Source: Centipeda flueggei ATCC 43531
Lineage (GTDB): Bacteria; Bacillota; Negativicutes; Selenomonadales; Selenomonadaceae
Direction of reading: 5' to 3'
Assembly (NCBI RefSeq): GCF_000160695.1
Contig: NZ_GG694006.1
Coordinates: forward strand, 552,607 to 605,394
Length of the DNA: 52,788 nucleotides
How positions within the stretch are numbered: position 1 is the stretch's first letter; every line of letters starts with the position of its first letter. This document shows positions 44,626 through 52,788 of the stretch, piece by piece. The notes below the pieces were generated by a model, which worked only from the letters and a program-made list of their open reading frames with translations, was not told the DNA's origin and searched no databases. The translations under genes and the position numbers were made by a program.

Positions 44626-45969
44626 ATGGAAAATAAGGACATTCTCGCCGTCCTTGGCGAGAATCCAACACGCCGAGAAATTCTCGAGCATTGGGACCCT
44701 GAAAATGAGGTGTTCTGGAAACGCTGGGGCGAACGCATCGCCAAGCAGAACCTCTATACTTCCACATGGGCGCTGACCCTCGCCTTCGTTGCGTGGACAA
44801 TGTGGGCGACAATCGCCGCCCAGCTCAACCACATTGGCTTTCACTTTACGGACAATGAGATCTTTACCCTCGCAGCCCTACCGGGGCTTGTCGGGGCGAC
44901 GGGGCGTCTCGTTTACACCTATCTCCCCGCCATGCTCGGCGGACGCAATTGGACGCTGATCTCGACTGCGCTGCTCCTCATCCCGCTCATTGGTCTGGGG
45001 AATGCACTCACAGACACCGCGACGACCTATGACACCTTCGTCCTTCTCGTCGCGGGCATCGGCATCGCAGGCGCAAACTTCTCATCCTCGATGGCGAACA
45101 TCGGCTTCTTCTTCCCGAAGTCGCAGAAAGGGCTTGCTCTCGGCATCAACGCCGGCATTGGCAACCTCGGTGTCTCGCTCATCTACTTGACCGCCCCCAT
45201 GCTCCTCGGCATGAGCTTTGGAGGACTCTTCGGCGCACCGCTCCTCAATGAGGCGGGCAAAGAGATCTACATTCAGAATGTCTGCTACTTCTGGGCGATT
45301 CCGACCGCTCTGACCCTGATCCTCGTCTGGATGTTCATGGACAACCTGCCCATCCCAAAGCAGAGTCCGCGCAGCATGATGTCCATCTTTGGCAATAAAC
45401 ATACGTGGCTCATTACCGTGATCTACACCTGTGGCTTCGGTTCGTTCATCGGCTACTCTGCTGCGCTTGCACTTCTCGTCAATCGCGAGTTCCCCGAGGT
45501 TTCCTTTGCCTATGCGGGGTTCCTCGGACCGTTCATCGGTGCGGGCGTGCGCCCCATCGGCGGTTGGGTAGCAGACAAGGTCAACAGCGGCTCGCAGGTC
45601 ACATTCTACTCGCTGCTCCTCATGCTTATCGCCTGTATTGCCACCGTTATGGGTATTCAGGCACATAACTTTGCGCTCTTCTTTGGCGCGTTCCTTGTGC
45701 TCTTCTTCTCGACCGGCTTCATCAACGCCGCATCCTTCCGCATGATCCCGTTTGTCTTTGACAGTCCTGTACACGCCTCACTCGTCACAGGCTTCACGGC
45801 GGCGATCGCGGCGTACGGCGCATTCCTCATCCCGAAGATCTTTGGCTGGGCATACGGAACACAGGGCAGCGTTATTCCTGCATTCTACATTCTCATCGCC
45901 TTCACTGTTCTGACCATCATCATCACATGGTTCTTCTACGCACGCAAGGGCTCAGGCATCAAGTGCTGA
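44626..45969 (+). CDS. narK: Nitrate/nitrite transporter, NarK family
   Basis: A 447-residue major facilitator protein with twelve helices. The family's nitrate signature appears as 'GIGIAGANFSSSMANIGFFFP' and 'GLALGINAGIGNLGVSL' in the first half and 'AGFLGPFIGAGVRPIGGWVADK' in the second, carrying the conserved arginine of the anion site. An N-terminal cytoplasmic segment of about 50 residues precedes the first helix. I chose ATG 44626 because GGGAG is 8 bases upstream; ATG 44620 would be only 2 bases away. No nitrate reductase gene is in the window. Confidence 0.92.
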   Translation: MENKDILAVLGENPTRREILEHWDPENEVFWKRWGERIAKQNLYTSTWALTLAFVAWTMWATIAAQLNHIGFHFTDNEIFTLAALPGLVGATGRLVYTYLPAMLGGRNWTLISTALLLIPLIGLGNALTDTATTYDTFVLLVAGIGIAGANFSSSMANIGFFFPKSQKGLALGINAGIGNLGVSLIYLTAPMLLGMSFGGLFGAPLLNEAGKEIYIQNVCYFWAIPTALTLILVWMFMDNLPIPKQSPRSMMSIFGNKHTWLITVIYTCGFGSFIGYSAALALLVNREFPEVSFAYAGFLGPFIGAGVRPIGGWVADKVNSGSQVTFYSLLLMLIACIATVMGIQAHNFALFFGAFLVLFFSTGFINAASFRMIPFVFDSPVHASLVTGFTAAIAAYGAFLIPKIFGWAYGTQGSVIPAFYILIAFTVLTIIITWFFYARKGSGIKC

Positions 45970-45990
45970 GTGATCTTTGACGCACATACT

Positions 45991-46018
45991 GACCGCCATT
46001 TTTGGCGGTCCTTTTTTT
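45991..46018 (+). terminator. Terminator of narK
   Basis: GACCGCCA-TTTT-TGGCGGTC followed by seven Ts. Confidence 0.9.
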
Positions 46019-46044
46019 GCCCTCGCCTCTCCCATGCATCAGTA

Positions 46045-46073
46045 TTTTACGCAGCCAAAGTCTATGTTATAAT
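46045..46073 (+). promoter_or_regulatory. Promoter of the ThrE-like gene
   Basis: TTTTAC, 17 bp, TATAAT with an extended -10 (TGT). About 48 bases before the GTG start. Confidence 0.6.
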
Positions 46074-46120
46074 AGCGTCATCAAAGAGAAATAGGGAAAC
46101 AAGGAAGGGAGTATCCTACT

Positions 46121-47449
46121 GTGGGGCGCAAAGAAATTCGAAATATGGCGGACGATGACAACAAGACACTCAACTACAAAATGAAGCTCCTGCTGGACAT
46201 TGGACAGGCGCTGATGGAGAACGGTGCCGACTGTGCACGCGTCATCCGCGATATGAAACGCGCGGCAGTCCACCTGCGCATCCCTGCTGAAAACATCCAA
46301 TCCCACATTACCTACACAACGCTTATGCTGAACGTCTGCGACGACGAACGCTCCTTTACGCAGTTCCGCAAGTGCATGAAACACGGCGTGAACCTCGCCG
46401 TTCTCGCCGCCGTGAGCAAACTTACCTGGCGCATCCTGCGCGGCAACACGCCCATCGCTGCCACCGAGAACGCCATCGCACGCATCCGTGCACGTGCACT
46501 CTGCTACCCGCATTGGGGCATCGCGCTCGGAGCTGCCGTCGGCTCGGGCGGCTCGTGCAAGCTGTTCGGCGGGAGCTGGGAAGAGTCTCTCGTCGCCACC
46601 ATTGCGGCACTCATGGGCTTCATCGCACATCGCCTCAGCAACAAGTATGCTTTCAATCCCTATGCCTGTGCCATGATTACCGGATTTGTCGCCACCATAT
46701 TTGCGTGGGCCATCCCCGCTGCACTTGGACTTGGTACACTGTGGTACGCGCTCGTTGCGTGCACCATCTTCCTCATGCCCGGACTGCCGTCCATCAATGC
46801 GGCAAGTGACGTACTGAACCGTTTCACCACATCGGGCATGACGCGCGCCATGGATACCATGCTTATCATCGGCGGCATGACCTTCGGCATTGCCTTTGCC
46901 ATTCTCATCGCCGGTGTGGGAAACATCTCCGATGTCCATATCCAGCCCACAGATACCTACCTCAATCAGGCAATCGCGGCCGCACTTGCTGCCGGCGGAT
47001 TCTCCGTCATGTTCAACACACCGAAGAGGCTGCTCGCCATCGTCGCCGTCGAAGGCATCGTCACTATGCTCATCCGCAACGTTCTCATGCTCGAATTCGG
47101 ACAGCCACAGGCACTCGGCTCCTTCGTGGCGGCGGCCTTCGTCGGCATCGCGGCGCTCAAGGTCATCCATATTGTCCACACGCCAAACACCCTTCTCATC
47201 ATCCCGCCAGTTATCCCGCTCATCCCCTGTGTTCTCCTCTATCGTCTCCTCTTCGCCGTCCTCCACATCCAGACCATCTCCGTCGAGGAACTGCTCGAGG
47301 CGCTGCGCTTCGGCGTCAACGGTGTCACCATCATCCTCGCCGTCGTTGTCGGCGTCTCTATCCCGAACATCTTCATCCAGCGGCGTATCGAACACCAGCA
47401 GCAGAGTGAAATCAACGAGATCATCAGAGCGCGTGCGGCAGAAAGGTGA
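46121..47449 (+). CDS. Threonine/serine exporter, ThrE family
   Basis: A 442-residue membrane protein joining the two ThrE modules. The N-terminal half (DUF1212-like, about 20-260) starts with a soluble segment 'LLLDIGQALMENGADCARV' and has five helices, including 'CTIFLMPGLPSINAASDVL'. The C-terminal half (about 290-420) is the small YjjB-like module. Such proteins export threonine and serine. The GTG at 46121 has GGAAGGGAG 9 bases upstream; an ATG at 46145 lacks one. Confidence 0.85.
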   Translation: MGRKEIRNMADDDNKTLNYKMKLLLDIGQALMENGADCARVIRDMKRAAVHLRIPAENIQSHITYTTLMLNVCDDERSFTQFRKCMKHGVNLAVLAAVSKLTWRILRGNTPIAATENAIARIRARALCYPHWGIALGAAVGSGGSCKLFGGSWEESLVATIAALMGFIAHRLSNKYAFNPYACAMITGFVATIFAWAIPAALGLGTLWYALVACTIFLMPGLPSINAASDVLNRFTTSGMTRAMDTMLIIGGMTFGIAFAILIAGVGNISDVHIQPTDTYLNQAIAAALAAGGFSVMFNTPKRLLAIVAVEGIVTMLIRNVLMLEFGQPQALGSFVAAAFVGIAALKVIHIVHTPNTLLIIPPVIPLIPCVLLYRLLFAVLHIQTISVEELLEALRFGVNGVTIILAVVVGVSIPNIFIQRRIEHQQQSEINEIIRARAAER

Positions 47450-47458
47450 GCATACGAA

Positions 47459-47499
47459 GAGGGCATGTCTCCCGCATAGGGAAAATCATGCCCTCTTTT
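47459..47499 (+). terminator. Terminator of the ThrE-like gene
   Basis: GAGGGCATG (47459-47467) pairs with CATGCCCTC (47487-47495), then TTTT. Confidence 0.75.
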
Positions 47500-47514
47500 C
47501 ATATTCCGCAGGAA

Positions 47515-48114
47515 CTATTCGCCCTGCACACGATTCACATAGTCAATGATGAGATCAACCGCCTGTTCCAGCGGAATACGGCTTGTATTGATGACAAGAT
47601 CAAAATTCTGCGGATCTCCCCACTTTTTGCCCGTATAGAAGGCATAGTAGTTGCTGCGCTTCTCCTCGATCTCATTGAGCTGCTTAAGACTCATACCGCC
47701 ATAATGTGTACCGGCACGCCTTGTACGGAACGCGTCATCCGCACAGATGAAAAAGGAATAGACCTCCGGCTGCCCCGCAAGAACGATCTCAGCGCATCGA
47801 CCAAGGAACACCGCCCCATTTCCCTCGGCAGCAATCGAACGAATAATATGCGCCTGTTCCTTGTAGAGCGTATTATACGCGGGAACTGTGTCGAGTTGGG
47901 CTGTACTGATTGCCCCGAGGCTCGCTTTTGGCACCTCGTAGGAACGGCTCAAAACATCCTCAAGACGATCACCTGCGCCAAGGCTCTCTGCCGCCATAGC
48001 AACGACCGTGCGGTCATAACGCTTAACCCCCATCTTCTCCGAAAGGAGTCGAGAGATTTGACGGCCGCCGCTGCCGTACTGGCGACTAATGGTAATAACA
48101 GTATTCTTCTTCAT
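47515..48114 (-). CDS. Cytidylate kinase-like family protein
   Basis: A 199-residue P-loop protein of the cytidylate kinase-like family common in Firmicutes. The nucleotide loop is 'ITISRQYGSGGRQISRLLSEKMG' (G-S-G-G-R rather than the G-x-x-G-x-G-K of classical kinases). Downstream are 'GNGAVFLGRCAEIVLAG' and a lid region rich in arginine. The true substrate is not known, and this group is distinct from Cmk. The ATG at 48114 has GGAGG 8 bases before it. Confidence 0.85.
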   Translation of the reverse strand: MKKNTVITISRQYGSGGRQISRLLSEKMGVKRYDRTVVAMAAESLGAGDRLEDVLSRSYEVPKASLGAISTAQLDTVPAYNTLYKEQAHIIRSIAAEGNGAVFLGRCAEIVLAGQPEVYSFFICADDAFRTRRAGTHYGGMSLKQLNEIEEKRSNYYAFYTGKKWGDPQNFDLVINTSRIPLEQAVDLIIDYVNRVQGE

Positions 48115-48145
48115 GTGCATTACCTCCTCATTCTCTATACATCCT

Positions 48146-48174
48146 ATTATAACGATTTCTTATCTCATACGCAA
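48146..48174 (-). promoter_or_regulatory. Promoter of the cytidylate kinase-like gene
   Basis: On the minus strand: TTGCGT, 17 bp, TATAAT, about 25 bases before the start codon. Confidence 0.65.
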
Positions 48175-48239
48175 TAAGATTATACATAATCGTCGGACAG
48201 TTCTGCGGCAACTGGAATCAGATGAACAAAGGATAGAAC

Positions 48240-49220
48240 TCAGCCGATCACTGTCCTGACAACACGCATCATATTGCCATGGGCAATCTTTTCAAGATCT
48301 GCATCACTATACCCACGTGCACCCAGCACGGCAAACAGCGCCGGAATATCTGCTGCGCTTTCAAGCCCCTCTGTCACCACATCACTCGATGTAAAGGAAT
48401 CCAGCGTATCCGACGTAAGATAATCACAGAAATCAAATCCACAGGCAATATGATCGATACCGACAAGTGCACGGATATGATCCACGTGATCGGCAAGGCA
48501 CTCGACACTCGGTGCTTCGGCATCGATAAACTCCGGCCATGCATTCATTCCGATCACGCCGCCGCGCTGTGCGAGTGCCTTGATCTGATCATCCTTCAGA
48601 TTGCGTGCATGGGAACAACGTGCATAGGCATTGGAATGCGAGGCAATAAACGGCTTCTCCGTGTGTTCATAGACATCCCAGAACGTCCGCTCATTGGCGT
48701 GCGACACATCAATCAGCATACCAAGTTCTTCCATCCGGGCAAGTGCTTTGACACCAAGTTCCGTAAGCCCCTTATCCTCATGGCAGGACGCACCGTGGGC
48801 GAATACGTTCACTTCGTTCCATGTCAGCATAGCGTGACGGACTCCCCACGCATAGAGGACATCCAGAAAATCCACCTGTCCACGCAGACCGCTGAGCCCC
48901 TCCATGCCAAGGAGAATGGCAAGCTTGCCCGCGGCACAGATTTGCTCAATATCAGCAGAAGAGCGTGCGAATTCCGCAATATCTGCTGCACCGCGAAGCT
49001 CGGCACAAGCAGATGACATAATCTCGATCATACGTGCCGGCGGATCCGCTGTATACGGCGGATCAATCCAGATGCAGCAGAGCATCGCACCGACACTCCC
49101 CTTATGCAGCTGCTTGATATGATACTTGCGGATGATATCCGTTTCACCAGCCTGACGGTGCAGTGTCACATTGGTAAAGAGATCAGAATGTATATCGAAT
49201 GTACCGATATCACGTTTCAT
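48240..49220 (-). CDS. M19 family membrane dipeptidase-like enzyme
   Basis: A 326-residue zinc dipeptidase of the M19 (renal dipeptidase) family. Metal ligands are in 'FDIHSDLF' (H11, D13), the bridging glutamate in 'LLGMEGLSG', and the histidines in 'LIDVSHANERTFWDV' and 'FIASHSNA'. 'GFDFCDY' near the end carries the catalytic-site aspartate. No signal peptide is visible, so it is cytoplasmic. It follows a DUF819 membrane protein gene by 12 bases, which suggests uptake and cleavage of a dipeptide or related compound. Confidence 0.9.
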   Translation of the reverse strand: MKRDIGTFDIHSDLFTNVTLHRQAGETDIIRKYHIKQLHKGSVGAMLCCIWIDPPYTADPPARMIEIMSSACAELRGAADIAEFARSSADIEQICAAGKLAILLGMEGLSGLRGQVDFLDVLYAWGVRHAMLTWNEVNVFAHGASCHEDKGLTELGVKALARMEELGMLIDVSHANERTFWDVYEHTEKPFIASHSNAYARCSHARNLKDDQIKALAQRGGVIGMNAWPEFIDAEAPSVECLADHVDHIRALVGIDHIACGFDFCDYLTSDTLDSFTSSDVVTEGLESAADIPALFAVLGARGYSDADLEKIAHGNMMRVVRTVIG

Positions 49221-49232
49221 TGCTCCATCTCC

Positions 49233-50447
49233 TTATGCCCCCAACAGGCTGCCGACAATAATCCCGAGATAGGTGCCGATCACATACCCAAGTGTTCCCA
49301 CAAGCATCGCAGGTCCGACCAGTGCATTCCACCCCTGAGAGATTGCCATGCCGGCTGCCGTCGTTGGACCGCCGATATTCGCGTTGGATGCGACGAGAAT
49401 ATCCTCCAGGGAAAAGCCGAACAGCTTTCCGCCAATCAGACAGAACAGCATGTTCACGATGACCATAATCAGGCAGAACACAAAGAGCAGCGGCGCATTC
49501 GTCAGAATCTCCATGATGGATGCGGGAACACCGATCACAAAGAAGAACATATAGATAAAGAACGTGCCGATTTCCTGCGCACCATTCATTGACGATGCCT
49601 GTTTCTCAAAGAATGTCGCAAAAATCATCGAAATCAGTGTAATCCAGACATACTGGCTGCTGAGGAATGTATTGCACATCTTCGTAAACCAGTTCACATC
49701 GGGCGAGATCAGCGTGCCGAGCGTCGCACCGATAAACTTCGATACGGTAACGACGACAACGGCATAGGTCACACACATGGCAATGTCGCGCAGAGAAATA
49801 TCCTTGCGCCCCCAATACGTTGCCGCAAGTGTCTTTCCCTCATCGGATGCACCGTTCTTCTCCACATGATCAATCAGCGGATGTGTATACATACGTCTGA
49901 AAAATCCATTCCCGGCGATGCCCAAGAGAATCAGAAAGTAGATCGCCATATTGAGATTATCTGCCACAATCGTCGATGAGACCAGCGTACCGCTCACCTT
50001 AAACGCATCGGCAAGCGCGGTAAAATTCACACCGCCGCCGATATAGGAGCCGGTCATCATCGCTGCCACCTTCGGCAGTCCGTCAATCGCAGAACCAAGC
50101 AGAACACAGCCAATCAATGCACCGCAGATTGTCCCTGCCGCACCAATCAAAAAGATGATGAGCAGTCGCCCTGTCTCCCGCCAGATCTTCACGATGTTGG
50201 TCTGGAGGAGCAGCAATGGTATAGCGATTGGTACAATGTAGCCCCAGACAATATCATCGTACAGCTCCGCATGGGGCGGAATAATACTCGTATTGACCAG
50301 AACAAGTGCAAAAATCAGCGCAATCACAGCGCCTGAAATACGGGATGCCCACGCATAGGTTTGCTCCAAGTAGACCGATACCGCAACAGAGACAAGCATC
50401 ACCGTCATGAGCACCCACGTATTCTCCGGGCTGACAAGCGTATTCAT
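49233..50447 (-). CDS. DUF819 family integral membrane protein
   Basis: A 404-residue protein with about eleven hydrophobic helices, matching DUF819 (YjcL-like). Typical stretches are 'WGYIVPIAIPLLLLQTNIVKIWRETG' and 'GSYIGGGVNFTALADAF'. A transporter role is plausible but unproven. The ATG at 50447 (MNTLVSPENTW) has GAAGG 7 bases upstream and is better than a start at 50480. It forms an operon with the M19 dipeptidase gene. Confidence 0.85.
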   Translation of the reverse strand: MNTLVSPENTWVLMTVMLVSVAVSVYLEQTYAWASRISGAVIALIFALVLVNTSIIPPHAELYDDIVWGYIVPIAIPLLLLQTNIVKIWRETGRLLIIFLIGAAGTICGALIGCVLLGSAIDGLPKVAAMMTGSYIGGGVNFTALADAFKVSGTLVSSTIVADNLNMAIYFLILLGIAGNGFFRRMYTHPLIDHVEKNGASDEGKTLAATYWGRKDISLRDIAMCVTYAVVVVTVSKFIGATLGTLISPDVNWFTKMCNTFLSSQYVWITLISMIFATFFEKQASSMNGAQEIGTFFIYMFFFVIGVPASIMEILTNAPLLFVFCLIMVIVNMLFCLIGGKLFGFSLEDILVASNANIGGPTTAAGMAISQGWNALVGPAMLVGTLGYVIGTYLGIIVGSLLGA

Positions 50448-50482
50448 GAGAACACCTTCCTCCAAATGAATACAAAACAATG

Positions 50483-50522
50483 TTACGGGGCTGCCGCGAA
50501 AGAGATTGCAGCAGCCCCGTAA
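50483..50522 (-). terminator. Terminator after alr
   Basis: TTACGGGGCTGC (50483-50494) pairs with GCAGCCCCGTAA (50511-50522). Read leftward it is followed by TTGTTTT. Confidence 0.75.
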
Positions 50523-50550
50523 TCAATAAAGATAGATGCTGTTTCGCACA

Positions 50551-51656
50551 CTACCCTTTATACACACGCGGCACGCGTTCGGAAACAAGACAGACAACCT
50601 CATAGTTGATTGTATTTGCCCACCCCGCAATCTCATCTGCCGTCAGGCTATCCGAGCCGAAGAGCGTACAGACATCCCCCAATTTTGCCTCGGGAATATC
50701 CGTAACATCGATCATAAACTGATCCATGCAGACACGTCCTGCGATGGGCGCGCGTTTCCCGCACACCTCGACACTGCCGCCTGCATAGGCACGAATGTAG
50801 CCGTCTGCATAGCCGACGGGCAGAGTTGCGATGCGTGTCTCACGCTCTGCAATAAACTTGCGTCCATACCCGACAGACTCTCCGGGCTGAATCGTCTTGA
50901 TATAGACGATTCGCGCACAGAATTTCATGCACGGACGGAGGTCAATCGGGCGCGTCACCTCATCCGAGGGCCAGAGACCATACTGGATGATGCCGGCGCG
51001 CACCATATCGAAGTGCACGTCGGGAATCTCAAGGATCGCTGCTGACTCTGCAATGTGCTTGATGGGGATATGAATGCCCGCCGCCTCAATTGCATCGCAG
51101 GCGTCCTTGAAGAGTTTGACCTGCTGTTTGGTAAACGTCTTATCCGGAATATCAGCGAGTGCAAAGTGGGAGAAGATCCCCTCAAGCTCCACATTGGGGA
51201 GTGCGGCAATCTTCTTCGCCGTCTCTGCCGCATCCTTCGGATGCACGCCGATACGCCCCATACCGGTCTCAATGGTCAGATGCACTTTCACTGTCTTGCC
51301 CTGCCGTACAGCTTCCTGCGACAGTGCTTCAACGAGATCCATGCGGCAGACCGTCTGGGTGATATCACCATCGACGACCTCACGTGCACTCTCCGGCTCC
51401 ACGAGCCCAAGGATGAGGAGTGGTGCTGTAAAGCCTGCCGCCCGCAGCTTGAGTGCCTCCGAGAGCGTTGCTACCGCGAGGTAGTCCGCCCCTCATCGAG
51501 CGCAACCCGCGCTGCGGCGATCGCTCCGTGTCCGTATGCATCCGCCTTCACCACAGCACATAGCTTTGCTCTCTTTTGGATTCGGCTGCGAATCTCACGA
51601 TAGTTATGGGCGAGCGCCCCTAGATCAATCTCCGCCCATGCTGCTCGATTCGGCAT
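50551..51656 (-). pseudogene. alr: Alanine racemase with a single-base frameshift
   Basis: Two frames together give a 368-371-residue alanine racemase. The N-terminal part (from 51656) has the PLP lysine in 'AVVKADAYGHGAIAAARVALDEG'. The rest in the next frame includes 'YLAVATLSEALKLRAAG', 'ETGMGRIGVHP', 'MVRAGIIQYG', 'LPVGYADGY' and 'GRVCMDQFMIDVT', all expected. The switch is at a run of four Cs (51489-51492, G on the coding strand); a fifth would restore the frame through 'DEGADYLAVATL'. As it stands, translation stops 12 residues after the run begins. It may be a sequencing error or a real recent mutation. The start overlaps the YkvI-like gene by 32 bases. Confidence 0.88.
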
Positions 51657-52740
51657 TTGAATCACTTCCCTTCCCGAAGAACTTCATCCGAATGAGTTTA
51701 ATGGACATGAGCGCCATCACAATGAAGCCGATGTAACCATTCAGCCCATACACATAGTTGAGCATCATGTGATACGGAACGAACATGCCGAAGAAGAATC
51801 CGAGGGCGGCAAGTCCGAGAGCCCAGGTTTTATACTTCATCGTCCCTTCCTGTCCCGTACGAGCCACAGCCGTCCAAAGGAGCGGGCACGCCGTCGTATA
51901 AACGGCAATAAAGATCAGCACGCCGAAGATGGTCGTCAGACCCGGCGAAAGGCTTGCCACAACCACGAGGTTCGGGATCTGCACCTGATAGAGATCCGTG
52001 ATGCGTGTCATGATCGAAAGGCCGATGATCGTATTCAGCACGACGAGAAGAATCGTCGAGAGAACATTGGCACGAAACAGTGTCTTGAAGTTCTCACGCG
52101 CACCGAGCACCGCGCTGAAGTTCGCAAGCATCAGAATACTGTAGCCTCCGTTCGACATTCCTGACATGAACCAGTTGCTGCCGACGCGTGTCATATCGAG
52201 CTGTCCCGAGGAGATCAACGCCATGTTGGGAAGCAGCGTGTCATAGTGCTGAACGAGGTGAACAAAGAGCATACCGACGATGGCAAAGAGCATCGCTGGC
52301 GTCACGCGGCCGATGATATCGACGAGTTTGCCGAGGCCAAGGGCAACGGAAAAACCGGCAAGGACGGCAACGATCGCCGCACCAACATAGACTGGCACGC
52401 CGTATTGCTGCTGCAGTGTTGCGGCACCGCCGGCAACCATAACGCAGTAAGAAAGATAGCAGAAAAATACCGTGAACCAGTCAAAGAACTTTCCAAGGAA
52501 GGTTCCATTGTAAAAGATGAATGCCTGCTTCCCGCTCGTTGCATTGTGGTCACGCCCCGCGAGAGCAAAGCCATAGTTTGCGACGATAAAGATGATCGCG
52601 ATGACGACAGCCGTACCAAAGATCATATAGCCGTTCGCTGTGTAATACTGAAGGATTTCCTGTCCCGTTGCCACACCTGTCCCGATCATAAAGCCGAGAT
52701 AGGATCCAGCAAGGATACAGACACGCTTCCAAGAGGTCAA
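51625..52740 (-). CDS. YkvI-like membrane protein
   Basis: A 371-residue membrane protein with about eleven helices, beginning 'ILAGSYLGFMIGTGVATGQEILQYY', the pattern of YkvI-type proteins, which are distant relatives of the APC/SSS transporter fold. The unwound first helix with G-T-G-V-A-T-G-Q-E resembles a sodium-coupled substrate site. Substrate unknown. It has AAAGGA before the ATG and overlaps alr, so the two are likely transcribed together, hinting at an alanine or other amino acid link. Confidence 0.8.
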   Translation of the reverse strand: MTSWKRVCILAGSYLGFMIGTGVATGQEILQYYTANGYMIFGTAVVIAIIFIVANYGFALAGRDHNATSGKQAFIFYNGTFLGKFFDWFTVFFCYLSYCVMVAGGAATLQQQYGVPVYVGAAIVAVLAGFSVALGLGKLVDIIGRVTPAMLFAIVGMLFVHLVQHYDTLLPNMALISSGQLDMTRVGSNWFMSGMSNGGYSILMLANFSAVLGARENFKTLFRANVLSTILLVVLNTIIGLSIMTRITDLYQVQIPNLVVVASLSPGLTTIFGVLIFIAVYTTACPLLWTAVARTGQEGTMKYKTWALGLAALGFFFGMFVPYHMMLNYVYGLNGYIGFIVMALMSIKLIRMKFFGKGSDSNAESSSMGGD

Positions 52741-52788
52741 TTTGATCAGTCCTTTCAGTCTTTTCAGAATGGTTTTCTGTAAAAAAGG

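Noticed and set aside
1-52788. CRISPR arrays, rRNA genes, prophage or integrative-element ends
   Set aside because: I saw no regularly spaced repeats, rRNA sequence, phage genes or integrase anywhere in the window.

Overview
The window looks like chromosome from an anaerobic, GC-rich (roughly 55-60% by eye) Negativicutes bacterium of the Selenomonas/Centipeda type. The reasons are protein character (Firmicutes-type UvrAB, LeuS, PTS, RpiR and a Bacillus-like Fnr), a complex I made of separate NuoA, B, C, D and H-N subunits, and clear sigma-A promoters. The genus is an inference from gene content only.

Layout. 1-2110: start of an MBL-fold hydrolase gene, a divergent LysR regulator with a perfect palindrome between them, then a decayed DinJ-YafQ type toxin-antitoxin pair whose antitoxin gene is split by a 162-bp MITE-like element. 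2123-11978 (minus): an 11-gene complex I operon, nuoABCDHIJKLMN, without nuoE, nuoF or nuoG. 12224-17008 (plus): U32 family protein, class III aminotransferase, phosphoribosyltransferase and lgt. 17048-21178 (plus): a sugar cassette of RpiR regulator, fructose-type PTS IIBC, PfkB kinase and class II aldolase. 21231-22768: M20 amidohydrolase (minus) and two valine tRNAs (plus). 22808-24095: flavin reductase-like protein and a Crp/Fnr regulator. 24154-28773 (minus): bioB, then an AEC transporter / metallophosphoesterase / GT41-like glycosyltransferase operon. 28816-28990: a structured non-coding block. 28996-33880 (minus): uvrBA.

33950-34740 is an AT-rich island with one unknown gene that resembles an orphan immunity gene. 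34985-42317 (minus): HD-GYP protein with a lost HD histidine, leuS, a soluble FIST chemoreceptor and an amino acid permease. 42459-43738 (plus): secreted RsiV/PdaC-like protein and a YigZ family protein. 43796-45969: fnr and narK, divergent, with a TGTGA-N6-TCACA site placed for class II activation of narK. 46121-52740: ThrE family exporter (plus), cytidylate kinase-like protein, M19 dipeptidase with a DUF819 membrane protein, an alanine racemase gene broken by a one-base frameshift, and a YkvI-like membrane protein (all minus).

How it fits together: the clearest functional units are the ion-pumping membrane complex with no NADH-input module, the oxygen-responsive fnr/narK pair, and the PTS-kinase-aldolase route from imported sugar to triose phosphates. 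Most other genes are housekeeping. The unusual items are decayed or altered genes: the TA pair, the HD-GYP protein, alr, the GT41-like enzyme and possibly Lgt. No CRISPR array, prophage or large mobile element is visible.
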